A DNA stretch of 64,000 bases. It comes from Calliopum simillimum (Eukaryota; Arthropoda; Insecta; Diptera; Lauxaniidae). The notes below the pieces were generated by a model. The model was given only the letters and a program-made list of their open reading frames with translations, did not search any database and was not told the DNA's origin. Below, one piece after another: positions 23,806 through 32,897 of the stretch. The stretch covers positions 67,473,407-67,537,406 of the forward strand of contig OX638372.1 of NCBI GenBank assembly GCA_951812925.1, in the 5' to 3' direction. How positions within the stretch are numbered: position 1 is the stretch's first letter; each line of letters begins with the position of its first letter. The translations under genes and the position numbers were made by a program.

Positions 23806-23807
23806 TA

Positions 23808-25032
23808 AAGAGTGATCCAATACGAGGTCCCCTTTCCAACTTTGTTGTTTTGACAGCTGTTATGTGTCAAATGGCTTGTTCATATGACGTTTGTGCTCAG
23901 TATTCAACTTAATCATGAATAGACTTACTTCTGAACAACGTTTATTAATTGTGGAAACTTACTACCAAAATCAGTCATCTGTTAGAGAATATTATAGAGT
24001 TCTTCAACATCAATTTGGTCGTTATGAGCGTCCAACTGAGCGCACTATTCGTAACACCATCACCAGATTTCGAAGCAATTTTACACAATTGGGCATTCGT
24101 CATTCAACCATAGTGCATAGATTCCGTAATTTAGAGAATATTGCTGCAGTAGCAGAGAGTGTTCTTGAAAACCGTAAACAATCCATTTGTCGCCGATCTC
24201 AGGCTTTAGGCATATCTTATGGATCATTGTGGTGTATCTTGAGGCGTTATTTTGGTCTGAAGGCCTATAAAATACAGCTCGCACAAGATTTTCGGTTTAT
24301 GGGCCTTACAACAACTTCAAATTGATCCATTATTTTTTCGAAAAAATTGTGTTTACCGACGAAGCTCATTTCTGGTTGAACGGCTACGTTAACAAGCAAA
24401 ATTGCCGTATTTGGGCCGATGAACAACCGGATGCAATCCAAGAGCTTCCAATGTATCCCGATAAATGTACTGTTTGGTTTGGTTTATGGGCAGGAGGCAT
24501 CATCAGAACGTATTTCTTCAAAAATGCGGATGGAGCCCGTGTTACGGTCAATTGTGCTTGCTACAGAGCAATGATCAATGATTTTGTGCCCAAAAATTCA
24601 GGATATTAGTGTAGCCGATCTCTGGTTTCAATAGGATGGCGCAACATGAAATACAGCTGGAGATACAATCGCTTTATTGAGGGAAATGTTCGATGAAAAT
24701 ATCATCTCAAGAAATGTGATTTAACGCAATTGGATTATTTTATTGGAGCATATGTTTAATCACTTGTTTATGTCGACAAACCCGAAATGACACTTTGGAA
24801 ACCAACATAACTCGTGTTATTCAAGGAATACCGGCCGATATGCTCGAAAGAGTTGTCGAAAATTGGACCCCCATTTAAGAGCTAGTCGTGGGCAACATTT
24901 GAACATAATAATTTTCAAACATTGAGTTGTAGGAACCGAACTATCATTCCAAATAAAGATTTGCATCAATACATTTATTTTTGTGTATTTTATTTAGAAA
25001 ACAAATTAGGAAGCTCTTATTGGATAACCCGT
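23808..25032 (+). mobile_element. rosa-like (DD41D) mariner element, copy 2, defective
   Basis: The left end AGTGATCCAATACGAG and right end CTCTTATTGGATAACCC are inverted and each lies next to a TA. Sequence is closely similar to 798-1954, but copy 2 keeps the segment copy 1 lost (KIVFTDEAHFWLNGY, first catalytic Asp). It has lost others: about 24 bp near 24315, a stretch near 24715 and further short deletions near 24790 and 24870. Confidence 0.88.
23915..24925 (+). pseudogene. rosa-like mariner transposase, broken
   Basis: From the ATG at 23915 the N-terminal DNA-binding part reads MNRLTSEQRLLIVETYYQNQ, then FGRYERPTERTIRNTITRFR and SQALGISYGSLWCILRRYFG. A frameshift near 24320 leads to the catalytic segment FTDEAHFWLNGYVNKQNCRI, then ELPMYPDKCTVWFGLWAGGI. 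A stop replaces the second Gln in WFQQDG (WFQ*DG). The rest (LDYFI, GIPADMLERVVENW, HLRASRGQH) is spread over frames. Together with the copy at 0.8-1.95 kb, all parts of the protein are represented. Confidence 0.88.
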
Positions 25033-25046
25033 TAGTATAATGTTTT

Positions 25047-25360
25047 TTAGCTCACAACAGGTTTGAGATTAAAGTCTTTAGAAGCCATTGCAAAATCTTT
25101 TAGTGGTCTACTGTCAACCTCAGAAAGTTCTTTAAGGTAATTAAAAAACATTCTTCCAAGATTTTTAAATCTAGATCTGCCATGCGCCGGACAGTTACAC
25201 AGTAGATGTTCCAAGTTCTCCACTTTGTCGTCATTACACCGGAAACATTTGTTGTGAGCCATGATACCTATTCTGCGAGCATGGTAACCGATAAGATAGT
25301 GACCAGTGATGGCTCCTACAATAGTTCTACATATTTTACGAGATAAAGAGAGAAGGAAGT
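25047..25360 (-). pseudogene. LINE C-terminal zinc-knuckle fragment
   Basis: Minus-strand AHNKCFRCNDDKVENLEHLL, then CNCPAHGRSRFKNLG, gives the CX2C...HX4C pattern found at the C-terminus of I/Jockey-group LINEs after RNase H. Upstream residues (HYLIGYHARRIGI) continue to about 25330. It joins functionally to the RNase H remnant at 26150-26285, from which it is separated by an inserted repeat. Confidence 0.65.
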
Positions 25361-25466
25361 CAGTTTACAGTTTTTACAAAAGGTTGGCCAAAATTTTTTA
25401 GTTATTTAGCTAGTCTTTGAGCTAGTCCATTTATAGCTAGCCTAACAGTTAAGTAATTACTGAAAT

Positions 25467-26131
25467 GTTACATCCTAAGAGGAAAAATTTCTAGCGCTTC
25501 TGATCCAAGCATTTCAAAAGCGCTTATCCCCATAGGAATTTAGAAGCACTTTCACAATGATTTTTTATAAGGCTGCAGTAAGAACAACATGGTGATTTTT
25601 TTTACTTTTTTTTTTGCTTTATTTTTTTTTTATTAAAATATTTTTTATTCAACCTTTTTTTATTTCACTTTTCTATTTTCCTTTCTCTTTTTTATTTACT
25701 TTTGTTCAATTGAGTACACTGATTACACAATGATGCAATGTAACGCTGTAGGAGCATTCTGTTTGGACAACATTTGCTTAATATACAAATTTGTACGTAA
25801 AACCTCTTCATGTCATCGGGCATTGGTGTAGCAGTCTAAAGAGTTGGTAAATGTATGTGAAAATAATCTGTTTCTATCTATCACACGGACGATCGTGGAT
25901 TCAAATCCTGGTGCGGCCAGTTTTTTTCTTTTTTTTTTAAATTTTGTTGAAAAAACGTTTGTCGCAGCATTACAAATAAGCGCTTCAAAAGACTGCGGTA
26001 AGCTTAACCGCGCTTACACCCTATGACATGCAATGTTAAAAAGAAAGAATAGTTCTTATGAAGCGAAAGCGCTTATTGGTGAAAAAGATTTGCTTCAGAA
26101 GGGTTTTTGAAGCATTTCTTTTCTCCTTGGG
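25467..26131. mobile_element. probable MITE inserted between two LINE parts
   Basis: The ends CCTAAGAGGAAAA and its imperfect inverse TTTTCTCCTTGGG bracket the segment, and GCGCTT/AAGCGC motifs repeat inside. It separates LINE RNase H remains (right) from the LINE zinc-knuckle part (left). The target duplication is not clear. It contains the tRNA-like segment below. Confidence 0.45.
25823..25920 (+). repeat. tRNA-like segment
   Basis: Begins GGTGTAGCAGTCTAAAGAG (A-box-like) and ends GTGGATTCAAATCCTGGTG, then CGGCCAG followed by a long T run, giving a B-box-like GGATTCAAATCC. T-arm pairing is only three bases, so a functional tRNA is unlikely. The ending GGCCA is shared with 9380-9470. Confidence 0.35.
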
Positions 26132-26149
26132 ATTATAGTGGTGTATAGG

Positions 26150-26285
26150 AAGTGATACACGTAATGTTTTTCCTTCGAGAAGGACGCCTTTCTTTTTCCT
26201 GTTCATTAGCAATTTCGTTACCCTCTATACCGTGATGAACAGGTACCCGGTTGAGACATGTTTCAGCCTTACTGCTGAGGGCTTA
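26150..26285 (-). pseudogene. LINE RNase H remnant
   Basis: Minus strand reads VPVHHGIEGNEIANEQ, matching the conserved PGHRGIEGNEIADELA-type motif near the end of LINE RNase H domains, with the catalytic-region His and Asn kept. Frame breaks surround it. Probably the same LINE copy as 25047-25360. Confidence 0.6.
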
Positions 26286-26479
26286 GAAACTTCGCTGCTT
26301 TATTTTTTTGATAAATTTATGGTAATTTTTATTATATGAAGTAGACAAATACGTATTTATACCTGAAGGACGGGCTCCTTGGAAGATGCCTTAACTTTGA
26401 CCCTACAGCTATATAGTTGACGGTAATGAACATTGCTAGATGCTTAAGCCTCAATAATTTTCCAATTTATCAATACATA

Positions 26480-27356
26480 GAGTAATTTAGGGTAATGTGG
26501 TTACCTTTTTCTTTTTTACCAATTTCTACCAAAGTAATGGTAGTAGGTAAGCTTGGTCAATTTATTTGTATTAGTTATTCTATTGTTTTTACTATTTGAT
26601 AATTTATATACTAAAATATTTACATTTTCAAGCGTGAGGCCAGTTAAATTGAAAGTACCTAAAAATAGCTGAAAAAGAAAAGTGTCGGGTAATGTGGCTC
26701 ACCCTGCCCATTTCCTAAAGAAGTACCGTTATTCGCAAATTTTGTGGACTAAAAGTCGAGTAGTAATTTTTAAGATTATACTTGCTATGAAATAGCTTTA
26801 TATTCTTATTAAATAATATTTTCTGGTAAGATAAACCAAATTCATACTAACATGTGAATAAGTAAGAAGGGTTATCGAATCATACGTAAAATAGTACTCC
26901 ATATTACTCAAACTCGGGTATCCTACACATGCAATTAGCTTTTTAAGGTGTAATAGTAGTCAAAGTTGATATACGGTATATAATATGGGGTAGTCCACAT
27001 TACCCGAGTATGTACATCACGTTTTTGAAATAATCATTGATTATATAAAAGAAATGTAAAATCAGACTTGCTAATGCATTTTTTCGTTCAATAATAGATC
27101 CACAATTGCATTAGAGTTATTTGAATTTTAGAAAACTGAGTTCTGAGGAAGTAACTTAGTTATTCACCAAGTACTACAAGTACTACTAAGAATTTCACAC
27201 GAATAATTAGCATTATAGAAAAGCCAAAGAGCGTAAAGAATATGTTTTTCGCTTTTTATTGTGCACAAATAACCAGAATTGTTGTGCAGTCTTTAATATG
27301 AGAAATAAAAGGGTGCACCACATTACCCGCATAGTCCACATTACTCTAAATTACTC
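26480..27356. mobile_element. TA-flanked element with iterated GGGTAATGTGG motifs, 877 bp
   Basis: The ends GAGTAATTTAGGGTAATGTG are inverted with one or two mismatches at 26480 and 27356, with TA on both sides. GGTAATGTGG or its complement CCACATTACC recurs near 26690, 26995 and 27318. No coding capacity. Confidence 0.85.
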
Positions 27357-27359
27357 TAA

Positions 27360-28340
27360 TTTTTCATACTTCAGAGTTGTTAAAGTCTATCTCTTTCTCT
27401 TGATATTAAACCGAATATGAGACCGACCAAACTACAAAGGATTGAACTTTAACACGGATGTCGTTCAATGCATTGATTTTATTCTTCTTAATAAAATATT
27501 ATTACAATGCAGTATAATTTCATATTTTTTTCTGCATTTTCTATTTCTTGAAACTGTACTCATACCGATGACCTTGAATGCCGTTTTGGCACATAACCTA
27601 AAAATATTCGACAAGTGCTCTTGAGCTGTAAAAGGATATGATGCAAAAACTCAAAAAAAAATCGCCCTACCATCATTTTAATGAAGAACAAAATAAAAGA
27701 ATGCACGTCATCACTTTACCATTCAGATATTCTATTCATTTTACCACACAAGTGTTAGCACTAGGCACCACTACTCGTGCATGCACTCGTATTTCATCCT
27801 TATCCGGTACCTTGTGCTGTTCACAGTTTACCAGTTTAGGCCATTATATTTTCATTTGATTTCCATGTTCGTCATTCATCAAGTAAAATGACCATGAGTT
27901 CGGTTCGAAATGTACATACGGAGAGTAAGAACAAGTGAAAAAATAGTGTCAATTACTCTTGAAAAATGTTGCATTTAAGTGGAAAAAATAACAAAAAGAA
28001 CAAATTTTTAAATTACTGAACAACGTACAAAGTATCTGTAAGACATATTGTAACCATTAGGGTTACAAAGGTCATGTATAAGCACGGTGACCATTTATAT
28101 GAAATTAAAATTTGTATAGAACAGCAAAACAAAATCAAGTGAAAAATGTTTACTATTTATTTGCAAACAATTTGTATTAATTTTTAATTGAGTTTCTATA
28201 TGTACACATGTGACGCGGACTGACAAAACTATACTTAACTTGCCAAAAGTCCAATTGACTTTTTGGTCCTACCGAATGAAAGATGAAATTCTGAAGCGAA
28301 TACAGCAAAATCGCGCAATATGTTCGGAATTGATTTAGTT
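27360..28340. other. no gene seen
   Basis: AT-rich. Open frames (27442-27624, 27638-27859) have no recognisable features. Confidence 0.35.
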
Positions 28341-28369
28341 ATGGTATTTTGAGTCCTGAAGTTCATATA

Positions 28370-28830
28370 TTTTACATAAAAGATAGACTCTCGGAAATAA
28401 CTCCAGAATATTTTTTGGAAATAATGCCACAAAAATCTCCATACAAAACACTGGCGCTATTTCCATTTCGTTTTGGAAACAAATCCAAAAACTTTTCTGG
28501 CATTTTTCCCACAAATTATGGCTTTATTTTTAAAAATTATGTGGTTTACAAAAGGAAAAAACGTAATAGGAAATAACAACAGAAAACCATTTGGAAACAA
28601 AGCCCTAAATTTTCTGGCATTGATTTTTGGAAAAAGCCAACTATTAACTGGGAAATAATGCCAAAAAAAATTCTTTCGAAATAAAGACAAAAAAAGTTAA
28701 TTTTTGGATTTTTTTCCAAATATTTATGCCAGAAAATATCGCGTTTTATTTCCAAAAAATTTTCTGGCGTTATTTCGTAGTTAATATTTGGCTTTATTTT
28801 CAAAAATTACACTGTACAACACAAAAAAAA
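28370..28830. repeat. degenerate internal repeats around TTTCTGGCATTATTTCC
   Basis: The words TTTGGAAATAATGCCA, TTTTCTGGCATT and GGCTTTATTTT recur in both orientations about every 60-90 bp. The overlapping open frames on both strands are a product of this structure. Clear termini were not found. Confidence 0.55.
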
Positions 28831-29089
28831 ATAAAAAGGTTCTGACAATGAATTTTGTTTAAGGGGACCAAAAAAAAATGTGTTTTGGCTTTTTGAAAGT
28901 TTACATCTGAATCTGATACTTAACATTAAGCAAATATTGTAGTTAGCTAAACCTCTAAAACCTCCGAACCTCCTTTTTTTTTTTTGAATCCTCCTTTCAC
29001 CCTTTAATCATTCTCCTTTTCTATCGAAAATGCTCCTAATTTGGAGCAATTTAAAATTTACAAATTGTACTACGCAACTTCCAATTCGC

Positions 29090-29345
29090 CGCAATCACAT
29101 TTGGCTTCATCAAAAACTATTTTACGCACAGTATGGAAAAATAACAAGATTCCCGTAGTGAAGAGTTGGATCAAAGTATTCGCCCATTTAATGATTGAAT
29201 ACTTTCTATGCCTGTCTGGCTCAACAGCTTCCGTTGAAAGAATAAGACATATACTATAGAGAAAACGCAGCTATAAGTCAGCAACTAAGAGCCATTCTGA
29301 CCATTAACGTGAACTGGAATATGTCGTGCCTGGGCTTCTGGACTA
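29090..29345 (+). pseudogene. hAT-type transposase C-terminal fragment
   Basis: WIKVFAHLMIEYFLCLSGST then ASVERIRHIL matches the hAT dimerisation region (consensus like CLPGSNASVERVFS). After a frameshift SQQLRAILTINVNWNMSCLG continues the same domain (like VKALLTVKVNFDMSC). The rest of the transposase is absent. Confidence 0.65.
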
Positions 29346-29349
29346 TTTA

Positions 29350-29930
29350 TTCTATTACCAACCTTTAAAATCGTGATATCATTTATGGTTGTTAAGTTAT
29401 GAGTTTATGAAGTTTTTTAATGTTGTGTTTATCATGAGTCGTAGGTTTGCCACCATCCGGACGATATTTTTTTTTCGGTGACCTTGTAAAATTTTTTTAT
29501 TAAATTTTTGGAGAATTTTTAAACCAATTATAGCCAAGTTTTTGGAAAAGGGGTCAAAAAGACCCTTAAAAACGCTTTATAATGGGTTAAGATGCTCACG
29601 TAACTTAACGTGAAATCAAGCATGGAACATTTCTTTTAAAACATCTTAACCCATTATGTCGCATTTTTAAGGGTCTTTTAGACCTTTTGTTTTTAAAAAC
29701 TTGGTTATAATGGATTAAAAAATTCTTCAAAAATATTTTTAAAAAATTTGACTAGGGGTGACCGAAAAAAAAATACCGTTCGGATGGTGGCAACCCTATA
29801 AGGTAGCGCACGTGAACTAACGACTCATGATAAACACAACATTAAGCAACTTCAAAAATTTATAACTTAACAACCATAAAAGATACCACAATTTGAAAGG
29901 TCGGTAAATAGTTATAATAAAATTAGCTTT
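29350..29930. mobile_element. palindromic element of about 580 bp
   Basis: Long inverted arms pair around a centre near 29625. Outer parts pair ATTTATGGTTGTTAAGTTAT with ATAACTTAACAACCATAAA. TGTTGTGTTTATCATGAGTC pairs with GACTCATGATAAACACAACA. Inner parts pair GCCACCATCCGGACG with CGTTCGGATGGTGGC, and ATGGGTTAAGATG with CATCTTAACCCAT. No coding capacity. Confidence 0.85.
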
Positions 29931-30254
29931 TACTTAAATAAAAATATTTCAAAAAAAATAAAAAGGGTGCACCAAGACCCAAATTGGCTTTAAAAAAGCT
30001 TTTTTCATACTTATATTTTTTCCACTAACTCTGATACTTAATTTTATTAAAATCGAATCAAAATCTGATGAGTTATGAATGTAAGTATCTAAAAGTTAGA
30101 TCGGACTTCATGTGGCCGCCATCTTGGATTTTTTCGGAACTTCTAAAAATCATTTTACCACAGTTATACGTATGTCAAATACTAACTTTTCACCAATTTT
30201 CATACAAATCGGAGGAGTCAACCCAAATCTTAATCGATTACGCAAAGATACACT

Positions 30255-30655
30255 CATATATTCTTGATAAGCGACACCTCCTTAGCCGATGTAGCCATGT
30301 CCGTCTGTCTGGCTGGTGGCTGGCTGAGTGGCTGGGTGGGTGGCTGGGTGTGCGTCGAAATACATTTTCTGGGAAAACTGACCAAGATAATTCAATGAAA
30401 TTTGGTACACTGCCTTCATCGTCAAAGTTAGCTCGTGGGATTAAAAATGAGCGAAATTAGTCAACGACAATGCAACCAAGATATACATAAATGCTTCGAA
30501 TTGTAAGCGTTTTTTGAGATAATGCAAGCTCTCAACAAAAACTGGGTGAAATCGGACAAGCGGGCGTGGCACCTCCCATATAAGAAAAATTTTAAAAATA
30601 CTGCAGTGTAGGGTTTTTAATGTTTGGCCAGGCCAAAGGTTACACCCTTACGAGT
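30255..30655. repeat. dispersed repeat family, short copy
   Basis: Same head (TATATTCTTGATAAGCGACA, GATGTAGCCATGTCCGTCTG), GGCTGG run, GAAATTTGGTACACTGCC segment and tail (ACTGCAGTGTAGGGTTTTTA, GGCCAGGCC, ACCCTTACGAG) as 21450-22322, with only one internal unit. The 130-codon frame here is non-coding. Confidence 0.8.
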
Positions 30656-31279
30656 TTTTTTGTTCCTTTTACCAAAATCGATTAGCAGAACCTTATTATT
30701 TTGGAAAAAAACCTAAAAGTGTTTTACAGTGTTGTTGCCTGACAAATTCTGTCCATATTTCAAAAAAATGTTCTAGCGTGTTATTTCCCACAGATTTATT
30801 TCAGGGAGCTTAAATGTTAATAACAAATAATGTTTTTTAGTTATGTTCATATAAACTTAAAACTAAAATCTCGAATTTCTATAACTCGCACACTCGGTTT
30901 TTCCAAATTACTCCGGGTACGACCCAGATAAGTGGAATATTTCGAGAAAAAAGATTTTGCACTAGACTGAACTGAGCAATTTGTGCCCCCCCAAGTAGAT
31001 GATGCACGGTTTTGTAGAATTTCAATAGAATTCAACGCCACATTCTCGAATTCTGAACCTTTCGAACTACCCACATTCTTCGAAATTCTCGGAAAGTTCA
31101 CATATTATTCGAGATAACTAGAGTTCTTAAAAGTTTGTAAAGTAACCGGGAGCTAGAACATTCTTTAAAATACTTATTTTCAAAGCTCTACTAAAAGCTA
31201 ACTTAGAAGAGGTGGAAGAGAAATCACATTGCAAACTATTCCTAAGAAATCATATTTAGCAATATATGGTACAATATAA
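30656..31279. other. no gene seen
   Basis: A minus frame at 30847-31101 has no recognisable domain. TTCGAGAA/TTCTCGAA words recur several times between 30935 and 31130, which hints at an old repeat. Confidence 0.3.
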
Positions 31280-31281
31280 TA

Positions 31282-31654
31282 GCCGTGTTTCTTTTGAAGC
31301 GTATATACAATTGTGGATATTTTGAAATTGCGATAACTCATGAACAGTGAGTCGCACAATAAAACTCTAAGGAACTTTTTTTATGGAGAATCACGTTCTC
31401 ATTTTATTTTTAAAAAAATGTATTTTTTAAGAGTTATTCTATAAAAACTGGTTAAGCGCCGATAAACGGCAAAAAATCACTTCTTTTAATAACTTCTAAA
31501 TAATTATTTCTTTTTTACAAAAGATTAAAATTATTTATAGAACATGTGGTTCTCAATGTAAAAGACCCTTGGACTTTTTATCGTACTTTTTATCATAAGT
31601 TATAGCAATTTGAAAATTACCACAATTGTGTATACGCGTCAAAAGAAACACAGC
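31282..31654. mobile_element. palindromic MITE, 373 bp, TA-flanked
   Basis: The ends GCCGTGTTTCTTTTGA and TCAAAAGAAACACAGC are inverted and flanked by TA. Arms of about 180 bp (ACAATTGTGG, TTGCGATAACT) pair through most of the element. Confidence 0.85.
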
Positions 31655-31727
31655 TAATGTCTCCTTGAGAGAATGAAAAACTCTCAATTAGAAGTATTAA
31701 ATACTATTTAACTTCTGCATAATCTAT

Positions 31728-31962
31728 ACATATCGTGCATTTTGAACGGCACAACTCAAAAAACGCGAATTTTGAATTAATGATGCAGAATTACTCGTTA
31801 TATCACGTTTTATATTGTGTAAAAATTTCATATTAATATCTTTAACGGTCACCGTCTGAGAACAGAATAACTTTTTCAATTGAAAACTTTAAACGTATTT
31901 TCTGCAAAATCGAGTTTTTCGACTTGTGCCGTTCTTGAAGTAAATGAACGATATGTTCTCTG
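31728..31962. mobile_element. small palindromic MITE
   Basis: CATATCGTGCATTTTGAACG, GCACAA on the left pairs with TTGTGCCGTTCTTGAAG, GAACGATATG on the right, and the inner parts also pair imperfectly. It lies just outside the 3' end of the Kelch gene. Confidence 0.65.
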
Positions 31963-32032
31963 TAGATCCTCTCTACTAATATACACAAATATGTAAATGA
32001 CTTACAAGAGTACTTATGGATAAATTATAATG

Positions 32033-32038
32033 TTTATT
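32033..32038 (-). terminator. poly(A) signal candidate for the Kelch gene
   Basis: AATAAA on the minus strand about 130 bases after the stop codon. It is the first canonical hexamer noticed downstream. Confidence 0.45.
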
Positions 32039-32169
32039 AAAATGCATGTAGGTACTCGTAAAAACAATAAAATATGCAATCAAAAGCCTTTCGAAAAGTA
32101 AAAATATTCCGAAAATCATTCATGATAATACATATCACTCGCAGAGGAAATTCATTTATAACTTGATAT

Positions 32170-32897
32170 CTAAAGTGTTACCGCTGCACAGCCCGACAAA
32201 GGCCATGGCAAATCGGTTACTTCCTGAATAATATCCTGTGTCTTCGTACAAAAAGTTTCCACTTTTGTTAGGGCACGCTTTTCTTGTGTTGAAACACCTC
32301 CAATTATTATAATTTTGTCATAAAAAGCTGCAACATCATGTCCGTGCCTGTAAGATAATATTAATACACAAAATAAATGCGCATCATCAATGAAGCTACC
32401 TTGCCCAGAGTGCATCTCCACAGTATGACCATTTTTCTTCCTGAATATCAAAACGATCAATAGATGACAATGATGTAAATGAGTTGTCAGCTGTAACACC
32501 GATACCGCCAACCAAATAAATTTGATTTTGGCTTACTTTGCAGAATTTTCCAAAAAGCCTAGGACATAGGACAACTACATGAATTACTTACAAAATATTA
32601 GATTATATATAAGATCATATTTTACCGTGGAATTCGTAAACGTATCTTAGGCATAATCCATTTTGTGTCGCTTTCGTCGTCATCATTGTCATGTGTAGTT
32701 TTTAGGCTAAAGTATTCCATGGTATCAGTGATAAGCTCCATAGTTGATACAATACTTTCATTATTACCACAAGATGTATCGCCACCACCTGAACGGCATT
32801 GTTTGGATTTTTCATCAATGATTCCACCAGCAATCCAAATTTCGTTATTTATGAGTACAGCAGCTAAACCGTAGCGTCCCACATTCAGTGAAGCTTT
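32170..32897 (-). CDS. Kelch gene exons 11-13: last Kelch repeats and stop
   Basis: Exon 11 (32897-32626): KASLNVGRYGLAAVLINNEI, WIAGGIIDEK. Exon 12 (32558-32400): QNQIYLVGGIGVTADNSFTS and SIDRFDIQEEKWSYCGDALW. Exon 13 (32347-32170): RHGHDVAAFYDKIIIIGGVS ending in PWPLSGCAAVTL and TAG. Introns are 67 and 52 nt. The RYG/RHGHD and GG doublets are typical of Kelch blades. Confidence 0.92.

Noticed and set aside
30068..30460. 130-codon frame across the dispersed repeat copy
   Set aside because: The sequence is the non-coding dispersed family. Other copies do not keep the frame.
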